From: Isochrysis galbana
Taxonomy: Eukaryota; Haptophyta; Isochrysidales; Isochrysidaceae
Assembly (NCBI GenBank): GCA_018136815.1
Contig: CM030945.1
Span: 161,811-225,810, forward strand
DNA length: 64,000 nt
Direction: 5' to 3'
In this document: positions 8,285 through 17,946 of the stretch, piece after piece
Layout: each line of letters starts with the position of its first letter
Numbering within the stretch: position 1 is the stretch's first letter
Translations under genes and position numbers: made by a program
Notes under the pieces: generated by a model
The model's input: the letters and a program-made list of their open reading frames with translations, nothing else
The model's database searches: none
What the model was told of the DNA's origin: nothing

Positions 8285-10885
8285 TCACTGGAGCTTTTCG
8301 TCAGAGGCAGTCTTAGAGGCAGACGTCCCTGCCGTAGCTTCTTCGGCGGAACTTGAATTTGAACTCGTCAGACTTTGTGCAATGATGGATGCGCAGTCGT
8401 TTAGAAGGGATAGGAGACGGCAGAAGGGAGCGGGCCCAAGGGGCTTGGTGAGGATGTCAGCAAGCATAAGGTTACCGGGGACATGTCGCATAGCGAGGGC
8501 GTGTTTTGCAACGAGGTCGCGGAGGAAAGCTGCGGCGCGCATAATGTGCTTGGTCTTTTTGAAGGCAACGGGGTCGAGGGACATGTTGATGGCAGACTTG
8601 GAGTCGGAGCACAGAAGGGTAGGGCCATCCGGCGGGAGAGATAGGTCGACAAGCAAATCCCGGACGAAGAGGATGTCGCGGGCAGCAAGCATGGCACCGA
8701 AGTACTCGGCCTCGGCGCTCGACAACGAGACGGATCGTTGGGTCTTGGAGAACCAGTGGACAGGACAGCCGTACAAAAAAAAGATGGCGCCCGTACAAGA
8801 GAAGCGAGATTCCCAATTCGAGTCGACATGGACTAGAAAGGGTAGCGAGGGGTCTGGGCGAAAGAGCAGAGCGCAGGTGGAGGAGTCACGCACGTAGCAG
8901 AGGACGCGGACGGCAGCGGCGAAGTGCGTAGGACCAGGGTTGGTCATGAAGCGCGAGAGCTGCGAGGCTGCATATGCGAGATCTGGCCTAGACATGTTAG
9001 CAAGCCAGAGGAGGCCCCCGACGATGGCCATATAGGTGTCGCGCTTGGAGGCCATAGATTCAAAAGCAGGAGAGCCAGGCGTGGGTGAATCAGACGGATC
9101 GAGGTGGAGGGCGCCGAGAGGGGATTTGAAGGTGCGTGTCGTAGTGCTAGATAGGAAAGCATCATGCCGTTGAAGGAGATCTGAGACGTAAAGACTCTGA
9201 GATAAGGTGAGGATCCGACGCGGACGGTCACGAGCCACGGCAACATTGAGGATCCACGAGAGTTCGCCCTTGTCTTCAATGGGAAACCTATCGCCGAGAT
9301 CGTGGACGAAACGAGCGCGGAGGCCGGAGTCATTATCGACGATGAGGGCGTCGTCCACGTACACCAGCACCCAAAGCAAAGACGAGCCGCTACAGGCGGA
9401 CTCGGCGCGAGCACGAATGCGTTGTGACTCCAAGAGATTTCGATGGCGTTCACGGGCTAGAAAAGCCGCATAGCCGGACTTCTTCTTCTTGAGTGGGAGA
9501 ACTAGAGGAGCATCATCTTCTCCCCTCTCATCCGTGCTGCAGCGTTGATAGTAAGCGAAGCGCTCGGTTGCCCAGGTAAAGAGTTTCCGGGCACTGAGGT
9601 AGAGAGAGAAGGAGACCGAGAAAAGAGAGGTAGCCCAAGAGCTTAGTGGGTTGTAAACTTTGTAGAGGGAGAGTGATAGGGTGCGACGGGCTGTATGGCG
9701 TACAACCGTAGAAGTTGCGAGCAACGTGACGAGCCAAGTATTGCCCCGAGTGCGCAGATCTTTGGCAGCAACAAATGCGGCACAGACAGCAAAAGTGGTT
9801 GAGTGTCGCAGAAACGAGAAAGCCAAATGGCAGCAACCAAGGAGGCGATGGAGAGACGCCATGAAGGCTCCAACATAGGAGATGGAGGGGAAGATAGCAC
9901 GTGAGTGGCGGCGGCGTCGAGTGGCGGCGCGACGAGCAGCACGTGATGGGTGTAGAGGTCCAGGCGGGACAGCATGGAGGGCTCCATAGAATGACAGCTG
10001 GTCAAGAAGGGCCTGCAACCATGTATCAGAGAAGAGAAGTCCCAAAACTCCAACATAGGAGATGGAGGAGTAGATAGCACGTGAGTGGCGGCGGCGGCGA
10101 GTGACGGCGCGACGAGCGGCACGTGATGAGTGTAGAGGTCCAGATGGGACAGAATGGAGGGCTCCATAGAATGACAGCTGGTCAAGGAGGGCCTGCAACC
10201 ATTTATCAGAGAAGAGAAGTCCACCCCATCCCAGAAGGGGGGGAGTGAGGGGTGGTGGCTGAAGTGAGAGTGAGAATTGCATGCAAACGCGCGTAGGAGA
10301 GAGGTTTAGGAAACCGCGAGATTCCTCTTGCATGTTTATGATGGGGGAGAGATTTTCACCAAAGCTAGAGACCTGAGACATAAGGGAAAGGATAGAGGGA
10401 GAGGAAACACCTCCTCCATGCCAAAGGGCCTTGGGGTGGAGATGTAAGAAAGGAAGAGTGGGACGATAAGGCGATGCGCTTGGGCGTTTTGGTGAAAAGA
10501 CGCCGGTGACGGCGTTCTTCGACACGAGTTCATCGCAGATTTTTGCAGAGGGCTCACCCTGAGGCAGACAGAAGGGGCAGGGGAGGAAGAGGGCCCATCC
10601 CACTGCCCCCAAGGTCTCCCCCTTGGTGCAATGGGATGACGCTCGCTTGCGGTGAGGTGCGCATGCTGCAGTTCGACGCTCGTCGAGTGCGACGAGCGAG
10701 TGCGAGTCTGGCAGGGACAGGCAGGCAGGCATGGACAGAGGCATGGCAGTGGCACACACCTGGGTGGGAGCTCCATATCGCACTGGCTGCCAGGGAGCAG
10801 CCAGGGCGGCAACAAAAAGCAGTAAGGTCATGACAGACAGTGAGAGAGACAGTGCTACAGGGGTGAGGGTTAGAACCTGGGACAC
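8285..10885 (-). CDS. Copia Pol remnant: end of reverse transcriptase plus RNase H
   Basis: The open frame spans 866 codons but begins inside the LTR. Convincing protein starts near 9560. Reverse-transcriptase palm motif YVDDALIV is at about 9370-9340, followed by copia-specific segments (GGLLWLANMSRPDLAYAASQ) and RNase H with the three acidic positions (HVDSNW, SSAEAEYFGA, CSDSKSAINMS) and the copia TKHI motif, ending with ADILTKPL. There is no integrase, protease or gag, and the fingers of RT are gone. The upstream part of the frame holds a duplicated block. The protein cannot supply a whole polymerase, so the element depends on relatives for movement. Confidence 0.85.
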   Translation of the reverse strand: MSQVLTLTPVALSLSLSVMTLLLFVAALAAPWQPVRYGAPTQVCATAMPLSMPACLSLPDSHSLVALDERRTAACAPHRKRASSHCTKGETLGAVGWALFLPCPFCLPQGEPSAKICDELVSKNAVTGVFSPKRPSASPYRPTLPFLHLHPKALWHGGGVSSPSILSLMSQVSSFGENLSPIINMQEESRGFLNLSPTRVCMQFSLSLQPPPLTPPLLGWGGLLFSDKWLQALLDQLSFYGALHSVPSGPLHSSRAARRAVTRRRRHSRAIYSSISYVGVLGLLFSDTWLQALLDQLSFYGALHAVPPGPLHPSRAARRAATRRRRHSRAIFPSISYVGAFMASLHRLLGCCHLAFSFLRHSTTFAVCAAFVAAKDLRTRGNTWLVTLLATSTVVRHTARRTLSLSLYKVYNPLSSWATSLFSVSFSLYLSARKLFTWATERFAYYQRCSTDERGEDDAPLVLPLKKKKSGYAAFLARERHRNLLESQRIRARAESACSGSSLLWVLVYVDDALIVDNDSGLRARFVHDLGDRFPIEDKGELSWILNVAVARDRPRRILTLSQSLYVSDLLQRHDAFLSSTTTRTFKSPLGALHLDPSDSPTPGSPAFESMASKRDTYMAIVGGLLWLANMSRPDLAYAASQLSRFMTNPGPTHFAAAVRVLCYVRDSSTCALLFRPDPSLPFLVHVDSNWESRFSCTGAIFFLYGCPVHWFSKTQRSVSLSSAEAEYFGAMLAARDILFVRDLLVDLSLPPDGPTLLCSDSKSAINMSLDPVAFKKTKHIMRAAAFLRDLVAKHALAMRHVPGNLMLADILTKPLGPAPFCRLLSLLNDCASIIAQSLTSSNSSSAEEATAGTSASKTASDEKLQ
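9869..10224 (-). repeat. Tandem duplication of about 180 bp inside the copia interior
   Basis: Two direct copies (about 9869-10048 and 10049-10224) both start ctccaacataggagatgg and keep the open frame across the junction. They give repeated peptides such as WLQALLDQLSFYGALH. Confidence 0.8.
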
Positions 10886-11388
10886 CTGGGGGCACTGGGG
10901 AACTCATCAAGATACCCCTGGGGCACGGTGATTCTACAATAATCACATTCGCACAAACCCTTACATATACCCCACCACGGTTCTTTGGATGATACTCTGA
11001 GACAAACAGGAAGGCGTGCGAGGGAACAAAGAAGGAATCAAGGATTTAGGGAATCGGCGAGTATTGCCTTAGTATGAGCCGATGAAGCGTCGTGAGTGTT
11101 GATGAAGGTGAGATTCCTTAGGTGCACTAAGTCGATCTAGAGTGAGCTGAGATCCCCAAGATGAAGGCGAGGTCTAGAAGTCGATGTGCAAATGACTCGG
11201 GAACCCTAAGAACTCGATGTGCATCAACTGCAGATGATAATGTAGAGAAGAGTCCAGAAGGTGGTGCACATGATGAAAGAGGCTGATGACTTGATGAAAA
11301 GGAATCTGGCAGACAAAGTTATCGGTAAAGACGATTCTATCGGTAAGGACCAATGGGTTGTGTTGGCAGATGACGGCACTCTGTGATA
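10776..11388 (-). repeat. 5' LTR of the copia element
   Basis: 613 bp direct copy of 7566-8178. The adjacent inner sequence begins TGG in element sense, as expected for a tRNA primer-binding site. Confidence 0.92.
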
Positions 11389-11419
11389 CATTGGAGATTG
11401 GAGATTGGAGGAAGAAGGC

Positions 11420-11613
11420 GGGAACTCTACCGCTGGGGGCAGGTGCAGCCCGCTCGGCCCCCCCACCCCCACAGCCTGGGCCCCTAAGTATAGCACAGAG
11501 GAGATGCCGCAAGGCGGGAGGTGAGGGAAGGGGGGGCGGGGGGGGGGGCGTGGCTACAGAGCGAAATCGCAATACATACCGCGCGCGAGGCGAGAACTTT
11601 AAAAGGTTGTTTT
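11420..11613 (+). mobile_element. 3' end of a LINE-family copy
   Basis: Matches the 3' untranslated end of the copy at 24240-24408: the block gggcccctaagtatagcac, then gccgcaaggcggg, gggcgtggct and gcgaggcgagaac, finishing in TTAAAAGG and a T-rich tail. The copia element appears to have inserted just upstream within the same LINE copy (7450-7565 would be its continuation). Confidence 0.55.
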
Positions 11614-12897
11614 TGATACCTTAGATACGGGAGTAGGGACACGGGCGTCAGTCGGCGCCCCAGATGCGGTAGATACGGCTGTATCGGCGCGTTCCCCAGA
11701 CACGGTATCCTGTTCTCCCAAGCAGTTTTGTGGTGGTAGTACCACGCGGATTCCTTCGATCAATTTCCTAGGATCAAAATCGTCTTTGAGCTTCGAGCAG
11801 AAAGATACTTCATATTGAAGCACGCATCGAGCTCCGAAAGTTCCCCTCCTTGTTCAGTTGTCCAAGGAACGAGGGCACGCGGCCACGGACTCGACGAGGA
11901 GGGGCGGCGGTGCTCCCCTCCCCCCCCCCCTTCGCTCCCTCGATGCCCCCACGGCGGGCCTCGGCGGGGCGCGCGTACGACTCTCACAAGTAAACTTGTA
12001 CAGAATCTACGGCGCGAGCCCGACCTCCCCCTTCCCCTCTCCCCTCTCACCCCCCCCGACGCTCTAGACGAGCCTCGTCTCCCCCCCCGGGCTCTCTCTC
12101 TCTCCCCCCCCTGGCTCACAGCCTCGACCCGCACCCCCCCCACCACCCCTTTCCTCACATATCGACCCTCTTCTTCTCTCCCGCCTTCTGGCGGTTGTTC
12201 CCCTTCCTCTCACCTTCTCTCTCTCTCTCTCGATGACAGGGAGTGAAACTGGGATGTGCGCGCGAGTAGGGTGATAGCTGGCGACGGCACGAGAGAGTGT
12301 ACGTGGCAAACAGGGAGAGGAAATATTGTAGGGAGAGAGAGAGAGGAGGAGAGAGGGAAGAAGGTGAGAGAGAGAGAGAAGTTTGAGCGGGGGGGCGCGG
12401 GGGGGAGGGGGAGGGGGGGGCGGGGAGAGAGGGAAAGAAGGTTAGAGAGAGAGAGTCAGAAAGGGGAGGGGGAGAGGGAGAGGGAAGAAGGTTACTGAAG
12501 GGGGGGGGGGGGATCCCCCCGCGCGGAGGGGGGGGAACGCGCCCCCCCCCCCGCGCTCGTTGTACCCCCCCCCTCCACGCGCTCCCTCCCTCCCTCTCTC
12601 TCTCTCTCATTCTCTTCCCTTCTCCGCCCTTCGCCCCCCCTCCCCTCCTTCTCGACGAGGCTTCTTCACCTGTTGAGGGGTGAATCGCTTAGAGAACCGG
12701 AGCTTCCCCGAAGGCTCGCCACACTTCCCCTTCCCCCCGCCGCGCGCCGACGCCGACCCCCCCCCCCCCTGTGACCCCCCCCCCCCATCTGAAACTGCCG
12801 CCCTCCCCCGTCCCCATCCCCTCAAATCTTACGAATTCCCCTCCCACAACGACGCTCCCACTCACCCCCAACTCTCGTGCCCCTCCCTCTCGTCGCG
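11614..12897. other. Low-complexity stretch upstream of glutamine synthetase
   Basis: Contains C/G homopolymers, GA microsatellites (12330-12490) and CT tracts (12200-12230, 12590-12615). Open frames here are Pro/Arg/Ser compositional artefacts. It probably includes the promoter and 5' UTR of the next gene, but no motif can be singled out. Confidence 0.5.
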
Positions 12898-14541
12898 ATG
12901 CTCGCCCTCTCGCTAGCTCTCGGCTCTGCGCTCGTCCTCCCCGCGCCACGCGTGGGCGCGCCGCGCGCGCGCGCCGCCGTGATGGTCGAGTCAGTCCCAC
13001 ACGACGAGCTCACCCTCGCGAAGTACATGGATCTCCCGCACCCGGGCAAGATCATGGCGGAGTATCTCTGGATCGACGCCAAGGGAGAGGTGGGCTCTCT
13101 CCCTTTCTCCCCTCTCCCTCCTCTGCCCCCCCCCCCCGCCCCGCGATGCCACCTAATCTCGCTGCTCCCTCCCCCCCCCTTTTTTGTTTCACTGCTCCCT
13201 CTCCCTGCCTTGGCTTCCACTGCCCGAGCGACTCTTTCGCCCTTCGCCCCCTATTGGCTAGCCACCCTTGTCCTACCTCACATGATACCCTCGCTCACGG
13301 GGAGCGGGTTTTTTAAGACGCCAGGCCCCCTCTCCTCTTCCTCCCATCATTCTCTTTCCTCCCACTGCCCCTTGCCCCTTCTGTCTCCGGCGGTCGCTTT
13401 CATGCGTGAGGAAAAGACGTCCGCTGTGGGATCGGGGGATGGGGTTGAGGACTCCTCCAATCCCAATCCGCCCTCGGCGCATTCGCCGCGTCATACCGCT
13501 CCCACCCAGCTCACCCCGTCCTTCTTGGGCTCGCAGGTCCGCTCCAAGTGCCGGACGGTCGACTCGGCCAAGGCCACCCTTGACCAGCTGCCCGACTGGA
13601 ACTATGACGGCTCATCGACTGGTCAGGCTCCGGGTGAGGACTCTGAGGTCATCATCAAGCCAAAGGCCATTTTCAAGGATCCCTTCCGTCCAGGCGACAA
13701 CATCCTTGTGCTGACCGACACCTACACGCCTGCTGGCGAGCCGCTGCCGACCAACACGCGCGTCAAGGCAGTCAAGGCATTCGAGGGCCGCGAGAGCGAG
13801 AAGCCCTGGTTTGGCATTGAGCAGGAGTACACCCTCTTCAACCTCGACAAGGTCACGCCGCTCGGCTGGCCCAAGGGCGGCTACCCAGGCCCGCAGGGCC
13901 CCTACTATTGTGGCGCTGGCGCCGACCGCTCCTTCGGTCGCTTCATCTCCGAGGCGCACTACAAGGCCTGTCTGTACGCCGGCATCTCCATCTCGGGCAC
14001 CAATGCCGAGGTCATGCCTGGCCAATGGGAGTACCAGGTCGGCCCGTGCGAAGGCATCGCAGGCGCCGACGAGATGATGGTCTCGCGGTACATCCTCCAG
14101 CGTGTGTGCGAGGACTTTGGCGTGCATGTGACCTTCGACCCCAAGCCGATCCAGGGCGACTGGAACGGCGCAGGCTGCCACACCAACTTCTCCACCGAGA
14201 AGATGCGCAAGGAGGGTGGCTACGCGGTGATCGAGCAGGCCATTCGCCGCCTCGGAGCCAAGCATGCTGAGCACATCGCCGCCTATGGCGAGGGCAACGA
14301 GCGCCGCCTCACCGGCAAGCACGAAACTGCGTCCATCGACAGGTTCTCGTACGGCGTTGCCAACCGTGGCTGCTCCATCCGCATACCGCGCTCCACTAAC
14401 GCCGACGGCTACGGCTACCTGGAGGACCGCCGCCCGGCCTCCAACATGGACCCTTACGTTGTCACCGGCATGATCTTCGACACTATTAAGGAGGGCAATC
14501 CCGAACTCGATATCAAGGCTACCTCGGTCGAGCTCGCCTAA
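12898..14541 (+). CDS. GSII: Glutamine synthetase type II, plastid-targeted
   Basis: Exons 12898-13089 and 13537-14541, with a 447-bp intron (GAG|GTGGGC to CGCAG|GTC); 398 aa. It catalyses ATP-dependent condensation of glutamate and ammonium to glutamine. The first 29 residues ([17 protein letters not shown], then an Ala/Arg stretch) look like a signal plus short transit peptide, as on plastid proteins of secondary algae. The N-terminal beta-grasp segment ([19 protein letters not shown]) is followed by [53 protein letters not shown], the ATP-binding [15 protein letters not shown] and [10 protein letters not shown]. These are the complete GSII signatures including metal-ligand Glu and His positions. 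ATG 12898 is the first in frame; the GTG-led extension upstream is not used in eukaryotes. Confidence 0.96.
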   Translation: MLALSLALGSALVLPAPRVGAPRARAAVMVESVPHDELTLAKYMDLPHPGKIMAEYLWIDAKGEVGSLPFSPLPPLPPPPAPRCHLISLLPPPPFFVSLLPLPALASTARATLSPFAPYWLATLVLPHMIPSLTGSGFFKTPGPLSSSSHHSLSSHCPLPLLSPAVAFMREEKTSAVGSGDGVEDSSNPNPPSAHSPRHTAPTQLTPSFLGSQVRSKCRTVDSAKATLDQLPDWNYDGSSTGQAPGEDSEVIIKPKAIFKDPFRPGDNILVLTDTYTPAGEPLPTNTRVKAVKAFEGRESEKPWFGIEQEYTLFNLDKVTPLGWPKGGYPGPQGPYYCGAGADRSFGRFISEAHYKACLYAGISISGTNAEVMPGQWEYQVGPCEGIAGADEMMVSRYILQRVCEDFGVHVTFDPKPIQGDWNGAGCHTNFSTEKMRKEGGYAVIEQAIRRLGAKHAEHIAAYGEGNERRLTGKHETASIDRFSYGVANRGCSIRIPRSTNADGYGYLEDRRPASNMDPYVVTGMIFDTIKEGNPELDIKATSVELA

Positions 14542-15176
14542 GCATTCCCCGTTCCTCTAGTATTCCCGTGCGCTAAAGACCATGCCCTGTCCACCGATGC
14601 ATGGGATGGAGCGTTCTAGTATGGTACCACCACTCATTCCCACCAATGGAATGAACTGTGTTGTGACGACTCGTGGTTGACACCCTGCTGTGTTGTTGCC
14701 CTTTGCTTTCAACTTATTTAGTGGACCTGCGCTCCCGCCCGACAACTGCAACGGCTAGCTCTACCCATCTGCCTACAATCAGAGCGGTCAAATAGGGCTT
14801 CTTTACTATTCCCATGAAGGTGGGGCTGAAAAATTGACCGTGGTGCGATGCCCACTATGAAAATTTGATAATATTCTTACCGCACTCGCGGCACGTGAAA
14901 CCACTACCTACACGTAGCATACTCTCTATACCCCCACTCCCCCGGCCCTTTGGCCCTTTCCCCCCCCGCCATCAAGCGGCTCCCCCCCGCACTACTAGGG
15001 GGATCGGGGCGAAGGGCTTAGATATGGTCCGGTGGCGCGCGCCCCCCCCGGTGATCCGTTCCCCCCTTCCTCCTATGCCTACCGGGCTGGCCCCGGATGG
15101 GACAACAGGTACAAGGTCAACAGGTTTTGGGGGCCTCTTCCTATTAAGAGGACATGTGCTAACAGGTCGCAATAGG
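14542..15176. other. 3' flank of GSII and retroposon debris
   Basis: 14542-14865 is a plausible 3' UTR and spacer without features. From 14866 the sequence aatattcttaccgcactcgcgg and the following CCCCCACTCCCCCGGCCC block match 36228-36330, and gggcttagatatggtccgg (15016) recurs at 36389. This is a fragment of a dispersed retroposon. 15090-15176 is rich in ACAGGT motifs, inverted relative to 16615-16690. Confidence 0.45.
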
Positions 15177-15188
15177 TCCGTAACAGGT

Positions 15189-16415
15189 AAAAAAAAACCT
15201 TTTAATATTCGCGCCACGCGTGCGGCTACTGGGTTAGCTATTGTAGCCACGCCCAGATCCCTTCCTCTCCCTCACTTCCCGCCTTGCGGCAACTCCCCTC
15301 GTGCTCTACATAGGGGCCCAGGTTGTGGGGGGGGGCTGGGGCGGGCGGGGTGCACCGGCCCTCAGTGGACTTTTCTCGCCTTCCTCCTGTGCCTCTGTGT
15401 GGCCCGTTTCTTGCTGATTGATGTTGTGAGGGTTTTGTGTTGTTAATGGGGTATCACTCACTCGTGGAGTGCTCGTTTACGTGAGCGGTCTCTTAAAACG
15501 GGGGGGGAGGGGATGTGTCTCGACTTAGGCGCTTAGTCGAGCCTCTCGGCAAGGCCGATCGCTTTCGCCACTAGGCCGAGGTTGTCGCTTATCTTTAGTC
15601 TTCCTTTGTCGTCTTCTGTAAATATAGGGGTGCTGAGCTCCGCTGGTTTTTTAATTTTAGGTTTTCTACCCTGGGCCGCCGTGCGAGTGCGCATTGGACG
15701 GTAAGTGTTCGACGGGGTACGGCCCCTCACCAGGGTAGTGAATCTTATTAGCGTGGATTCTAAAACAGGTATGTAGTGATATTCGTATGATTCGAATTCT
15801 ACTCTGTAGAAGTCCCTTATTATGTACTTCCAGGCTATTATGTAGAGGGTTTTCAAACTGTCAGGGGTGTTCGCGTTTGGGTATGCGAACAATCTGTCTT
15901 TAGTTTTCTGCTTGCGGGTCCTGTTCTGTTCCGGGGTGTAGTTAGCAATCGCGTCTATGGTGTCGAAGATTTTTCTTGTCGCCGGGCACCACGCTAGGTG
16001 GCATGAGTCCTCTTGATATCGGTTGCTCGGTTGCACATCCTGCATTTGTTCGTTGTGCTTGTCGAGAATCTGTTTCTGGTACCTATTCTCCTGTGGGTAA
16101 TGTGTTTGAAGTGAGGGTGCTTGTCCGTGTGTTTTAGCAACGGCAGGGTGTACAGCCTGGCTATGTGTTTCCAGTCCTCTTTCGAGATGTCTAGGCGTTT
16201 CTCCCATGCTGTTCTGGTCGCTTGAGGGTCGTTGCGTCGTGCTGCCTTGAGCACGGCTTTTGTGATGTCGGAGACCGTGATCGCATCGAGTGCAATTCTT
16301 CCTTTTTGTATGGCGTATTCGTCGGCCAGTGGGTATTCCAAGTGCTTGGGTCCTTTATATTTATATCCATTCTCCCATCGTGCCGGGGGGTGGTAGCGTC
16401 GTGTTTCCTCGGCGC
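15189..16415 (-). mobile_element. 5'-truncated LINE copy with 12-bp target duplication
   Basis: Flanked by TCCGTAACAGGT at 15177-15188 and 16416-16427. In element sense it starts inside ORF2, runs through the ORF2 C-terminus and 3' UTR, and ends AATATTAAAAGG followed by nine T. The T tail (A run at 15189-15197 on the plus strand) joins directly to the target repeat. This shows the real 3' end of the family: an oligo-T, not an oligo-A, tail. Confidence 0.88.
15533..16415 (-). pseudogene. LINE ORF2 C-terminal region, frameshifted
   Basis: Two frames together reproduce the ORF2 tail seen intact at 22986-24068: YPLADEYAIQKGRIALDAIT, KHIARLYTLPLLKHTDKHPH, then a broken zinc-finger area (NKCRMC), then SCHLAWCPA, IIAWKYIIRDFYRVEFESY and the terminal LGLVAKAIGLAERLD. 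The frame shift falls between NKCRMC and SCHLAWC, about 16000-16060. The Cys-rich segment resembles the zf-RVT motif found after the polymerase in plant-type LINEs. Without RT it is a dead 5'-truncated copy. Confidence 0.8.
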
Positions 16416-16544
16416 TCCGTAACAGGTCAAAATAAAACTCATTTTAATAATATTATAGATCTATCAGTATGATTTATAATATGAATACGATTGGTTTCTG
16501 ACTTCTGAGCTTAGTTACTAGGGAGAGGAAGGGATCTGAGATGA

Positions 16545-16614
16545 TCTGGGCGTGGCTACAGTAGCGGTACCTATAGCCACGCGCGAGGCGAGAATATTAG
16601 ATAGGTTTTTTTTT
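16545..16614 (+). mobile_element. Short LINE 3'-end fragment with hairpin and T9 tail
   Basis: Contains GCGTGGCTA...TAGCCACGC (a perfect 9-bp stem), then GCGAGGCGAGAATATTA and nine T ending at 16614. Same 3' terminus as the copies at 24408 and 15189. Confidence 0.65.
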
Positions 16615-16954
16615 ACCTATTACCTATTAACAGGTAACAGGTCTGGAAGACCTCTTGACCTCTTAATAGAACCTATTAGAAGCCTATTGTCCCATCTGGG
16701 GGGCTGGCGGATGGCGGCGGCCTCAGTCCCGACTCATCCTGTATACAGGAAACAGGTGCGCAGGTGCGGGTGCGGGACTTACCTATCTTTCGGTGGGCGG
16801 AGCTCACCTGTGCTCTCCCCCCCCCCTTCTGTCTTCTGCGGCACGCGCGATGGCGCGCTATCACCGATGGTCGCTTGGTCTCTTGCCTCCCCCTTGTCCT
16901 CTTTTTACTTCCTAAGTCCAATGGGGCCTCTCTTCACTAGGCCCAGGCCAGAAT
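16615..16954. other. Retroposon-derived segment
   Basis: 16615-16690 is inverted relative to 15090-15188. 16700-16860 (ggtgggcggagct, gcacgcgcgatggcgcgc) matches 36460-36600. No gene. Confidence 0.4.
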
Positions 16955-17598
16955 TATCGCACTGGCTGCCAGGGAGCAGCCAGGGCGGCAACAAAAGGCA
17001 GGAAGGTCATGACAGACAGTGAGTGAGACAGTGCTACAGGGGTGGAGACTAGAACCTGGGACACTGGTGGCACTTCAGATCTCACGAAGATACCTTTGGG
17101 CCACGGTGTCTCAACAACACTCACAACGAGCACAAAGCCTTACATATACCCTACCGCGGTTCTTTGGATAATACTTTGAGACAAACAGGAAGGTGCGCAA
17201 GGGAAGAGAGAAGGAATCGAGAAATAGGGAATCGGCGGGTATTGTCTTAGTATGAGCCGATGAAGCGTCGTGGGTGTTGATGAAGGTGAGATTCCTTAGA
17301 TGCACTAAGTCGATCTAGAGTGAGCTGAGATCCCCAAGATGAAGGCGAGGTCTAGAAGTCGATGTGCAAATGACTCGGGAACTCTAGAACTCGATGTGCA
17401 TCAACTGCAGATGATTATGTGGAGAAGAGTCTAGAAGGTGGTGCACATGATGAAGGAGGCTGATGACTTGATGAAGAGGAATCCGGCAGACAAAGTTATC
17501 GGTAAAGACGATTCTATCGGTGAGCCGGTAAAGACGATTCTATCGGTAAGCGGCAAGGACCGATGGATTGTGTTGGTAGATGACGGCACTCTGTGATA
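16955..17598 (-). repeat. Solo LTR of the copia family, 5-bp target duplication AGAAT
   Basis: 644 bp, with the same ends as the 613-bp LTRs (plus strand TATCGCAC to CTGTGATA) and high similarity throughout. It is longer because of a small internal duplication of cggtaaagacgattctat (17500-17545). AGAAT flanks both sides (16950-16954, 17599-17603). It arose presumably by LTR-LTR recombination. Confidence 0.9.
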
Positions 17599-17946
17599 AG
17601 AATATTTAGAGATTTTTCTACATATTTGGGCAGATTTTTGGCCTACAATCTGTGACATGTTTGGGTGCCCAAATTGCCCTCCCCCAACATATGTACGGTT
17701 ATAGACCATCTGTATTCTGTACTACATATTTGGGCACATAGTTCATGTTATTTAGCTATTTATATTCATATTGCACTCTGCCACGCAAGTGATTTTGGCG
17801 CGAGGCATCTCTTGGAGCGAGACGCGGCGGAGGCGCGAGGCGCGTAGCATAGTTAGTGCAAAGCAAGCCGACAACTGGTGACGTATAAAAGAACGCTTTT
17901 TCCTTCTTAAGTGAATAATTCCGACGATCAAGCGATCAACCCGATG
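17599..17946. other. AT-richer upstream region with TATA box
   Basis: No gene. Weak atatttgggc repeats (17620-17750). A TATAAAAG at about 17883-17890, followed by the frame starting near 17947, suggests a relic promoter of the element next to it. Confidence 0.35.

Larger units (their letters stand above)
7566..11388 (-). mobile_element. Ty1/copia LTR retrotransposon, internally deleted, 5-bp target duplication CATTG
   Basis: Two 613-bp direct repeats (7566-8178, 10776-11388) flank a 2.6-kb interior. CATTG is present on both outer flanks (7561-7565, 11389-11393). In element sense (minus strand) each LTR starts TATCACAG and ends GTGCGATA. A candidate primer-binding site TGGAGCTCCCACCCAGG abuts the 5' LTR (10775 downward) and a G run of the polypurine tract abuts the 3' LTR (8179-8184). 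Only the end of reverse transcriptase plus RNase H are encoded; gag, protease and integrase are missing, so the copy is non-autonomous. The LTRs differ at one base that I could find (near 7697/10907), implying recent insertion. Confidence 0.93.

Noticed and set aside
10776-10885. Signal-peptide-like start of the copia ORF (MSQVLTLTPVALSLSLSV)
   Set aside because: It lies inside the LTR and is repeated at 7675; the frame is open by chance across the LTR edge.
13612-14322. 236-codon ORF antisense to glutamine synthetase
   Set aside because: Shadow of strong GC-rich codon bias in the real gene; no domain.
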